Below, one piece after another: positions 55,763 to 64,000 of a stretch of 64,000 bases of DNA. The position numbers and the translations under genes were made by a program. The DNA lies in contig JAUEDM010000009.1 in the NCBI GenBank assembly GCA_033439685.1, forward strand, positions 1,240,001-1,304,000, in the 5' to 3' direction. Numbering within the stretch: position 1 is the stretch's first letter; each line of letters opens with the position of its first letter. The notes beneath the pieces were generated by a model, which saw nothing but the letters and a program-made list of their open reading frames with translations, did no database searches and was not told where the DNA came from. This DNA comes from Apodospora peruviana (taxonomy: Eukaryota; Ascomycota; Sordariomycetes; Sordariales; Lasiosphaeriaceae).

Positions 55763-56955
55763 TTGAATGATTGATTGGTTTGACTCCTCTTGCGTGTTTT
55801 GGTGAAATGGCGGGTCTTTTGTCTCGTTCTGGGTGGTCTTTTTGAAGCGAATATTCTTTTTGGAAATACCTTGGGCTTGCCTTGAATGGAGTTCAGTTTG
55901 GCGTTTTGGGCGGAACGGGATTCAGTTTCTCCTAAATTGTCGTTGTTAATACCATACTTGGATGTTTTATGTAGTGATGAATCTTGATGAGGTATATGAA
56001 GATGTATTATTCAGCTTGGTGTGATTGTGCGAATCCGCTCGGAAGAGTGAGTGACCAAACGAGTCGTGAAGGTGTGGTGCGTCGTAGGTAACATCCTGAT
56101 GTTGTTTAGGCTCTCTAGCGGCAACAGCAACAGAACAACAGTTAACCATGGAAGTAAGTTATCGTACAGAAGATATGGAAAGAAACGAAAAGAACGGCGC
56201 TGGATTTGGGGACAAGCAGTCACGACAAAGTTATATAGCCAAACAGCCCGTTCAAATCGACAGTTACCCGGAAACTTGAAGCTAAATAATTTGAGATGAC
56301 AATTTGCCACACTCCAACACATTCAGCCTACGTCGCAGGTTGTTGGCAGAGTGAGCGTTGAATAGCCCGGCCTCGTGGGAGCCGCGCGGTGGGTAAATTG
56401 AGAGTGTTCTGGAAGCTTGTCTTCTCCGGCTTTTGTTGCCGTGCCACGGTGATCAAACCGATACCCCATCCGGGCGGACGCAGATCAGTGATTCAGGTTG
56501 GTTGACTTGGCCAATCATTGCTTGTGGGATAAAGATGGGACGGATGAGATAGATAGGAGATTGGATGAAGTCTGCGTTGATAAGACTGAGTGCAGTGAGT
56601 TGAGCTGGAATGTGCCGAATTCAGTCACTCACGCTGGCGTAAGTCTTGGGTAAAGCATGTGTTTTGCTCACTGTGTTGGACTTTCTGCTGGTCATTGAAC
56701 TTGTTCCAGTCTCGGTTTCTCAAACGTTAATAGGCACGGAAACCGGAGCAAATGACTGGATCACGGGCATTTCAAAGGAGGAGCGCATTTTATGGTATTT
56801 AGGTTTATTATAGGACAATGCAAAAGTATCAATATTACCTGTCAGAGGTGTAATGGGGTTACCTACGGAACTGTCTTTCCTCGTAGAGGTTCCAATGTAG
56901 TACACTGGTAGGCAGTAAAAGAAGAAAAGGAAGTATTTACCTTGGCCGTAGACAA
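55763..56955. other. Intergenic, no gene seen
   Basis: AT-rich 1.2 kb; only short frames without motifs. Confidence 0.45.
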
Positions 56956-57872
56956 CTACCTAGTCTCCAAGATATTCTCGTTTCCTTGAGTGGAATCGGT
57001 GGTCATGGTCTCGTCCTCATCGTCATCAATGATGACCACTGGCATCAATCTCGCTACCTTGGCAATCGTCTGAGGAGTTGTGCTGTCCTTGCGATCCAGC
57101 GTCTTGAACTGGTCCTGAACAATTTCCTCGATTCCCTTACCGCCTGCCACTGAGATTCAGAATCGGCGATGGTCGTCTTCTCTCGCCAGGTCGGCCCAGG
57201 AGTCTCCTGGTGGTCTCGTTGACTGGATTGTTGACTGGCGTAATTTCTCAGTTTGAGCAGATGGTCCCAGCAGACCGTCTTGCTCTCGAACCTATCATTG
57301 TCGCACGCCGAATACCTCCACTTTCCAAGCTCCGTCCTTTGCTTGCGTCGTTTTTCCGCATTTTCGAGCCTCTGTTTCGCAAAGAACTCCTGTTTCGCAG
57401 AAAACTCTCGACCGTATCGCTCTTCGCAACGCCTCGTCCCCTTCGCTGACCTTACGGGTTTGCCGTAATTCGGGATGTTGCATGTTCTTGGTGGCCACTT
57501 TGCCTTTACAGGCTTTATCGCCTTTTTTTGTATAAATCTGAAGTGCTCCTCGCAACACCTCGCCCCTGGCTCCAGTCTCACGGGCTTGCCGCAATTGAGG
57601 GCGGTGCATATTGTTGGCGGGCAATTTGCCTTTCCGTTTCTTGTTCTTTTATCTTTCTCGTTAACAGGGCCAGCCTGCCTAGATGTGGTGGGTTGGTCTG
57701 GGGAGGAACCTGTACGGGGTTCAGAACGGTATCGCAAGATAGGGAGTCCCGCTCCCAACTGATTTTGTTGTAAAAATCGGCATGGTTTCGTTCGTGTTGA
57801 CTTTGTCTTGCTAATGGTCAGTAGGTTAGCGTAGAGAATGGTCATGTGGGTATTAGAAGTGTGACCAAGCAA
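56956..57872 (-). CDS. Hypothetical protein with Cys/His repeats
   Basis: The main frame (57872-57054) encodes three imperfect copies of a small Cys motif. Copy 1 is CPPTICTALNCGKPVRL ... RCCEEHF; copy 2 has lost one Cys and the His (CNIPNYGKPVRSAKG ... RCEERY); copy 3 is SACDNDRF ... VCWDHL. The pattern CxxxxC...C..H suggests small zinc-binding units. A Lys/Glu-rich helical linker lies between copies 2 and 3. A second frame overlapping the 3' end (57150-56956) has an acidic tail (VVIIDDDEDETMTTDS) typical of real proteins, so a missed intron or a one-base shift near 57150 probably links them. I do not recognise the family. Degeneration of copy 2 may indicate drift. Confidence 0.45.
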
Positions 57873-58205
57873 AGCCTACAATTGACGGCAGAAAAGGGGT
57901 ACGATATGATTAATCTGGATGGGCATATTTCCATTTATAAGGACTCGAAGATCGGGCGGGGTAGGGTATCGCCAAAAAGAAGTCGTATGGACAATGGTAT
58001 TATTCTCCGTGGCCAGGATCCTTGTTCTAGCTGCTGAGCACAGTCTAATAAAGACGAACAGTGGATTGCCACTTGTAGACAAGGCGATCGTACTGTCCAA
58101 GGCCTCGTAACCTGCGGGAGAAAAGGTACCTAGACTTTGTCTGTCAGTGCCTCCTTTGTCTATCTCAGGTTCTTACATGACTTCGATTCAGAGGAGGGTA
58201 ACATG
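57873..58205. other. Intergenic, no gene seen
   Basis: Spacer upstream of the Cys-repeat gene and the NRPS relic; nothing recognisable. Confidence 0.4.
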
Positions 58206-58860
58206 TAGGTACCTTGGTATTACATCACACCCGACCCAGGGTCGCTGACACTACGGGGCTGGGATGACGACATGACCTACGCCCAACTCTGGCGCGAGTC
58301 GTCCTTGCCTTCGCAAAAGCCAATGCCCTGGGCTTGTTGACCAGATTCTGGTACATGATGGGTATTCGGTCAGCGATCCTGTCGACGTCTCGGGTCGGGT
58401 ACCTGGGCCACTGCCATCGCCGCCACTCGAAGTGGGCAACTATGATCTGGCGTACGTCCTTTTCACCTCTAGTAGCATCGGTCAGCCAGAAAGTGGCTTG
58501 GCCGAGGGCTTACAAATAAGTTATAACCCTTCAGCGCAGTTACCACTTGCACTTACCATGGGCCTGATACATGATTCCCCCAGTTCGCGTCTTACACCTT
58601 CGACACCTGCCTGTGGAGATCTTCTGCACCCTTGTCCACGGCAGCTGCATCTGCGAACCTTACTGACCGACGCCCGTCCCTGTCTGAACTTTACCAGCGT
58701 GCCATGTCAGACACGACCTGCTCCGCCACAGGGTCCCGTCCGTCAACATCCGACTGTTTCACGCCTTCCTGACTACGTCAGGCAAGATGGTCCGCAAGAG
58801 GCTTCGGCAGTTTGCCGGTAGCGTCCATGTCAATCTCTTCACAGTACCCAAGGGAAAATC
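58206..58860 (+). pseudogene. NRPS adenylation-domain relic
   Basis: Fragments in adenylation-domain order but shifting frames: LRGWDDDMTYAQLWRES (58252-58305, like the start of an A domain), GNYDLAYVLFTSSSIGQPESG (58432-58495, the A3 ATP-binding motif with changed Gly/Lys), QFASYTFDTC then EIFCTLVHGSCICEP (58580-58665, the A4-A5 region), and LTTSGKMVRKRLRQFAG (58770-58820, the A10 motif). The A6-A9 region is missing, so a large deletion has occurred along with several frame changes. The next complete piece downstream is a condensation domain, consistent with one former NRPS. Confidence 0.65.
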
Positions 58861-59177
58861 GGTCGTTGCTCCCTCTATTCTGACAGAGGCTTTTCGGATT
58901 CTGACAGATGCTCCTTCAGTTTGCTCATAGGGTCTTCGATCCGTGTGATCAAGACCCTGTCGATTTAGAACAAAAGCTCCTTCACTTTCTGCGGTGAGCT
59001 TTTCACCTTGTACGGAGGGTCTTCAACTTCCATTCCAAAGACTGCTTCGATTTCTATTTCTCTACATCACAATTTCCTTTTCCATCAGCACCGCTACCGC
59101 AGCCAGAAATCCGCGTATATCTCATATTTCCGCCCCTTGACGGTATAGCATCCACATCCTCCGGGCTGAACTCCGAC

Positions 59178-60692
59178 ATGGCACCGATGAAGATTCAACC
59201 CTATGGTCTGCTGGACGGCGATAAAAACGAGAAATTGAGGCTGATCACCGAATGCTGCAGACAGTGCGGCATTATCGACACTCGTCTGATCAAAGATGTC
59301 TACCCCTGCACGCCTACCCAAGAGCTCCTCATCGAGTCCATGCAAAGGATTGTCTACGGCAAGCCGGCCGCCAAGAAGTTTCCTGTGCCTTGGAAGTACA
59401 AACACAGCTTGAGAGGCGATGTCAGCGTGTCAACATTCCGCCGCGCCTGGCAGAACGTGGTCAACATATACCCCATCCTGCGCACGAGAATCATTATGGA
59501 CAGAGGCCGCCATTACCAGGTTGTCGTCAGAGAAATCGAAGAAGCTGTCTCTGGCCTATTTTGCCCGGCAGTACACCATGATAACCACAGCAAAAACGAT
59601 TTCGACTATGGCGAGAGACTCTGCCGAGAGGCAGTAATCCTGGGCACACCGAGTCGGCCGACCAAGTATTTCGTGCTGACACTCAACCACGCCATCCACG
59701 ACGCACGTGTACTGGACCTCGTCTTAGGAGACTTGGTCCGCGGCTACCATATGTTGGAGAGCCAATCCGGCGGACGGTTGGTAACAACAAACCAACTATT
59801 CAACGTTTTCGTCAAACACACGCTGGAAGTCCGCAACAACGAGTCTTCCCACCACTTCTGGCGCACCCACCTGGAAGGCGCCGTCTGCCATCCACTTTAC
59901 GCCTTGGCCATCCGCTTTCACCCACCAGAGGCCTTCTTCCCGGGAGCATTGAAAAGTTTCCAACTGAACACAAGGACCTCTCGCTACGTCGCCCTGCCAT
60001 CCCTCACACCTCGCCCGCATACGAGAGATGAAATAGCAATTTGCGGCAGCCTTGGCCTCGTGCTAGGTGCGTTGACCGGGTCGCCCGACATTGTGTTTGA
60101 TCTCGTTCGCAGCGGGCGCGACTGTTTGGTTCCACCCGTCGCTTCCATGGTCGCACCGGCCGCCACCCACTGTCCACTGCGTATCCATGTCAAGCGCGAG
60201 GCGGGCCGAACAGTCGGCCAATTCTTGCACCAAATCTATAGGAACCTCTGGGATATGGTCGAATCAGACTATCAGTTCACAGGCTGGCCTACGATCCGCG
60301 CCCTCTCAAAAGAGGCAGAAAATGCCTTCAAGTCGGCTTACCCGCTGCAGATCATTCCGTGTCATAACAACAAAAACAAATACGGGATAGTGCAGTGCAA
60401 GTACCAGACCTAGAAGTCCTGGAATCCGATGCCTCAGACGATGCTTTCCGTGACATGTCAGGGCGCTGCCGATGGCGGGATGAATGTGTATGCTCAATAC
60501 GATAAGAGGTTTCTTTCCAAGACGGGGATCGATGGGCTGCTGTACGTGTTTGAGAAGGTGTTGCAGTTTATGCTGCAGACCGACCCTAGTACTACTACAA
60601 CATTGGAGGAGGTGAGGATCAGGAATTTTCTGATCCGGGACAAGGAGGGACAGGAAGGTATTCACCGGGTGTTGTTCAGTCCTGAACATTGA
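59178..60692 (+). pseudogene. NRPS condensation domain with an in-frame TAG
   Basis: The frame opens at the ATG at 59178 and reads 411 residues of a condensation domain: KDVYPCTPTQELLIESM, then the His motif region LNHAIHDARVLDLVLGD (HxxxD with one changed position), WRTHLEGA, and LVRSGRDCLVPPVASMVAPAATHCPLRI. A TAG at 60411-60413 stops it after CKYQT. The same frame continues as SWNPMPQTMLSVTCQ and GMNVYAQYDKRF ... GIDGLLYVFEKVLQFML, the proper end of the domain, to 60692. The stop is the CAG-to-TAG type. With no intact adenylation or carrier domain nearby, this is a remnant, though the truncated protein could still be made. Confidence 0.75.
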
Positions 60693-61092
60693 TGATTTGA
60701 TCATCTTGGATTTGATTATATTGCCCCGTAGCGTTTGATAGTAAATTCAGAGCGTCAGTGTTTTCATCTTGCACCCCGGCCGCGCGTTTTATCACACCAC
60801 CCATCACCACCTACAGCAACGAACGGATGCTTCGTCAACTGATATTAAAACATGATCTGATGAGCTCGCGAGCCCTAAAAAAAAACAACCAGCCCCATGC
60901 TCTCAGCGACAAAAAAAAAAAAAAAAAAAAAGCACACACAGAAACAGGTGCCTTGGAGGGATTTCCCATCCTTCATATACTTTGTATTTATTCCAAACCG
61001 CGAAACATCATTCCGCAGCTCTCGATGCAACATTACTCAAACCCACTCACCCATACACATACATACTTCACAGCAAACAAATCAACCGCTCT
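60693..61092. other. Intergenic with a 21-base A run
   Basis: Promoter region of the secreted protein gene. A mononucleotide A tract lies at 60911-60931. Confidence 0.5.
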
Positions 61093-61824
61093 ATGGCACA
61101 CACCTCCTCATTGCTGACCGCCAGCACCTTCGCCCTGATCCTCGTTTCTTCCTTTTTCAGATCATGCGCCCTAGCCACACGAATACTATCACCAGATAGT
61201 ATCTTCCGGCGGAACCCCGAATGTGCCGCCCCGAGCCGGTGCGGCCGCACGAGTGATGCCATGCTGAATTGCGACAAGATCGGCACCGACGAGACGGAGC
61301 TGCGCCGTTGCATCTGCACGCGGGACCCGTATTGGGAGACGGACGTGCTCGAGTGCGCCCTGTGCTGGGAAGCCGAGCTACCCAACTACGAGCTGGGGAT
61401 CGCGCTCGATTACGCGAACAAGCACCTGTGCAAGCCCGGCCCAGTCGCCCTGTGCGAGCCGCTGTGCACCATCGCCTGGCACGTGCTGAGCACCTGCGGG
61501 AGTGCCTCTGCGGATAATCAGGACTGCATCTGCCGGTACAAGTACATCTGGGAGCCGTGGATCAAGCCGGATCTGGGCTATAGCTGTCCCAAATGCTTGG
61601 AGGGGAACGACGAGAAGGCGCTGGCGGACCAGTTGAGGGCCTGGATCGATTGGCCGTGCGAGGCCATGAGTCCTGCTACCGACGAATTTCCTGATGTACC
61701 CTCGACTGACCCGGCGGAAGAAGATGGGGGTTGGGCGGGTAGGCAGGGCGATGGGACTTTTGTGGGTGTTGCAAGGCGATGGCTTGGATTGTGTATATCA
61801 TCTGATCATGTATCTATATGTTAG
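61093..61824 (+). CDS. Secreted Cys-rich protein
   Basis: Starting at the ATG at 61093, a 243-residue protein with a signal peptide (MAHTSSLLTASTFALILVSS and on to SCALA). The mature part is rich in Cys in paired spacing: CAAPSRCG, CDKIG, RRCICTRD, CALCWE, CEPLCTIAW, STCG, DCICRYK, CPKC and WPCEA, more than fifteen Cys. Many are in CxC or CxxC arrangement, so a disulphide-bonded extracellular fold is likely. It has a CFEM-like feel (CI-C-RD/DC-C pairs) but spacing does not match CFEM well enough to assign it. The last ~60 residues are acidic and Gly-rich. No intron needed. An effector or wall protein is possible. Confidence 0.65.
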   Translation: MAHTSSLLTASTFALILVSSFFRSCALATRILSPDSIFRRNPECAAPSRCGRTSDAMLNCDKIGTDETELRRCICTRDPYWETDVLECALCWEAELPNYELGIALDYANKHLCKPGPVALCEPLCTIAWHVLSTCGSASADNQDCICRYKYIWEPWIKPDLGYSCPKCLEGNDEKALADQLRAWIDWPCEAMSPATDEFPDVPSTDPAEEDGGWAGRQGDGTFVGVARRWLGLCISSDHVSIC

Positions 61825-62292
61825 GTTGGCAAATACCTGCCTAGCTACTCTAACTCAATAAAGAGGCTCTAGACTGAAGACATAACCGTCGCATATTCCG
61901 CCCTTGTCTAGATAGACTTTTGACCTGGTAGCACGTACCAAGCCATGGGATGAAGTGAATGGACAGGTTACAGCGCAGGTGGTGAGTGTGCAATTCCGGA
62001 CCAAAAAAAAAAGGGTCAGATCATCAGGTGATGGTACACCAATTGCAGCTCAGCTCCCCCATGCCTCTTCTCTGCCAGGTATGCATCGCGACGCCTCATC
62101 GACCCACTCACCTCCAGAGCAGATGATGCGATCTTATCATCTTGCTGGTCTCACAGTCCGTTGTGGGGATATTGAGCTCATCATCCCCGAGCCCGATAAG
62201 ACGGATACCAACCGTCAAACAACCACCGTCAATGGCACCGTCTCATTCAAGTTGTTGTCAAACACTTCTCGCGAGTCGTCAGATGTTGCAGC
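61825..62292. other. Intergenic, no gene seen
   Basis: Contains the terminator of the secreted protein and the promoter side of the CorA relic; no further feature. Confidence 0.45.
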
Positions 62293-63720
62293 ATGGCAGT
62301 TGACGAGACTCAAATCCTAAAGAACATTCCGGGAGCTAACCTCCCTTCCGAAATCAAGTGAGCTTTTAAGAAGTCTCTATTCTCTATTCTTTTTGCCAAG
62401 GCTGACGGCATGTACCTAGTCATCCTTATGACCCCATTACCGACTCTGCATGGCTGGACGAAACAGACACCGACAACTACTTTATGCCGTTGGACCAGTT
62501 GAACAGAACACCGACAAAGTCTTTAGACTTTGACTGTGGTGGTGTCACCGGTTCCGTCAGCGCGTGGCACGAGTTGCTGAAGGTGACAGCCCCGGACAAG
62601 GATTGCAGTGTTGTTTTTGCCCGGGGCGATTTTTCCAGACAACCCCGATGCCTTCCTCGCCCGAGCTCAGCGGCGAAACCAACGCGGAGCCTTTGGTCTC
62701 GAGATTCAGATCGACGAGGGGAGTGAATACGCCCTCGAACGGACCTCGGCGCAGGGTGAACTGCTCCAGGGTTTGAAGTGGGATACATTCTGATGTCATC
62801 CTTCAGAAGCTCAAGGGCATTCTCTAGAGTCTTGAAGCACTGTGGATTTCCGACCTCAAGGTAGGCAAGGCGATGGATAAGATGAAGGAAGTCAGAAACA
62901 AAATGGGTTTACACTGATTGGGTAAGTTGCCAACCTCCGGTACTACTTATGCTACAGAAGATGGAGGAGTTACTGACTTTGCCACCACAGGGTAAAGATC
63001 TCCGCCCCGTCCGACTCACGTAAAGAACGTGACAGAATCTGGGAGGAATTCAGCAAGCGCTACGGCAGGCTCATTAACGCGCATAATTCCATCAATCAGC
63101 GCATTCATGTTTCTCAAGGCAGCAGACTGCGTGCAGGGGTAAGTAAATATGTACTCGGACACCCGACACTCTTTGTCGGAGAATAGTTATCTAACTGCTC
63201 ACAGATGAGTTCGGTAGTGAGGATTGAGCAAAACGAGAATATTAGCATGCTCCCATGGTTGACCATCATTTATCTACCGCTCTCGTTCATCACGGTATGT
63301 TCGGTCTCCCACCTTGCCATGGCCGTTTTTGATTAGCAGGCCAAAGTACTAACTGCCGTGTAATACCGCAAAAGGCTATCTTCAGCATGGGACACAATTT
63401 GGTCCCTGAGCATCTTGGTGGCGATGTCTATGGTGTGCCGATGTTGGCACCATTTTGCCTTGACTTTCATCATCGCCCTTTGTCTGCAATTCATTATACA
63501 ACACCTTCGTCGTGTCAACTCGTACGCCCAAGCCAAGGCAAATATCTTCAAGAGATGGCTCAAGCAGGAGCGTTAGAAGGATGGGGTGCTTGGCGCCGAC
63601 GATGCTGGACGGGCGGATAACCCGGAGGCCGAGAGGTCCGGATTGATCGGGAGGAAGAGCCGAGAAAGCGGCCGAGGCACAGAATCCGGCGATGCAAGGT
63701 ACACGAGTTGCTCGATGTAG
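62293..63720 (+). pseudogene. CorA-like Mg2+ transporter-type gene, decayed
   Basis: Exon 1 (62293-62357, MAVDETQILKNIPGANLPSE) joins exon 2 at 62420 by a 62-nt intron (GTGAGC...CTAG). Exon 2 is protein-like up to a five-T run at 62630-62634, where an extra base shifts frame; the continuation (DNPDAFLARAQRRNQRGAFG) reads in the next frame. A TAG follows at 62825-62827 in KLKGIL-SLEALW. After further introns the CorA end appears: MSSVVRIEQNENISMLPWLT, IIYLPLSFIT joined over an intron to AIFSM, then FALTFIIALCLQFIIQHL in another frame and a TAG at 63574. The two C-terminal helices and FSM identify fungal CorA-like proteins. Two frameshifts and two stops make it non-functional. Confidence 0.68.
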
Positions 63721-64000
63721 AGTAGAGCCAGGATAGAAACTGGTCCTGCAGGACAGCAGATATTTACCGTAGACTACCTCGACACAGTTCCAACTGTATC
63801 ATCTACAGTCCGGCTCATCCCCAGCTATACTGCCTTTCGCACCTGCAACAGCAGTTCCGCCATAAACCCCACCATCAAGAATTACGGCTTCATTGTTGTC
63901 CAAGTCATCCTGCACCCTCCTCCACCTCGTACTCTTATCTCTCCTCCCCTCAAGCTCGCCACTCTTCCCCTTGAGGTCATAGACAGGCTTAATCATCCCT
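63721..64000. other. Intergenic at window edge
   Basis: No supported gene; a 65-codon minus-strand frame (63799-63996) has no motif. Confidence 0.4.

Overview
The window is filamentous ascomycete (Pezizomycotina) nuclear DNA. The evidence is short 55-120 nt spliceosomal introns with GTAAGT/GTACGT-type donors and CTAAC-like branch sites, fungal-only families (UstYa, Clr5, DUF3433, fungal APH, non-reducing PKS), a tRNA-Pro with an intron and a Crypton transposon. A Sordariomycete plant associate is likely, but I cannot name the genus. All gene models were spliced by eye from reading frame and splice-site consensus.

Layout. 0-6 kb: the 5' half of RTR1 (RNA polymerase II CTD phosphatase), tRNA-Pro(AGG), a hypothetical gene, a four-helix membrane protein and a Thr-rich secreted protein. 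6.6-7.6 kb: a broken APH-family kinase gene. 8-22 kb: a candidate RiPP (dikaritin-like) gene cluster. It holds a secreted precursor with four QYELKVTPP copies separated by Kex2-type KR sites, two UstYa-family oxidases with paired HxxHC motifs (one divergent from the precursor), a DOMON-cytochrome b561 redox protein, a decayed DUF3433 gene and an MFS transporter. This is the best candidate for an undescribed system: the precursor would be secreted, cut at KR and oxidatively cross-linked by the UstYa enzymes, perhaps with the b561 protein as electron partner.

24.6-31 kb: a decayed Clr5-ankyrin gene split by a Crypton that carries an intact tyrosine recombinase fused to a GCR1-like domain; the right end shows a recombinase-type core site. 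32 kb: a Kex2-site, Cys-rich secreted protein. 34-36 kb: a second Clr5 gene with an in-frame stop. 36.4-37.5 kb: a five-exon GPI-anchored ECM33/Sps2-like wall protein. 37.9-45.7 kb: a large non-reducing PKS (SAT-KS-AT-PT-ACP-MT-hydrolase) with three small indels, so it is either sequence-damaged or pseudogenised. 47-50 kb: an F-box relic and an F-box gene. 50-53.5 kb: no gene seen. 53.5-55.8 kb: a three-exon MFS transporter. 57-64 kb: a Cys-repeat protein, an NRPS relic (adenylation fragments plus a condensation domain with a stop), a Cys-rich secreted protein and a CorA-like relic.

Many genes carry single in-frame stops, several of the CAA/CAG to TAA/TAG type expected from RIP, while the Crypton ORF is clean. 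The region looks like gene-poor accessory DNA rich in secondary-metabolism genes, with old mutational decay and a younger transposon insertion.
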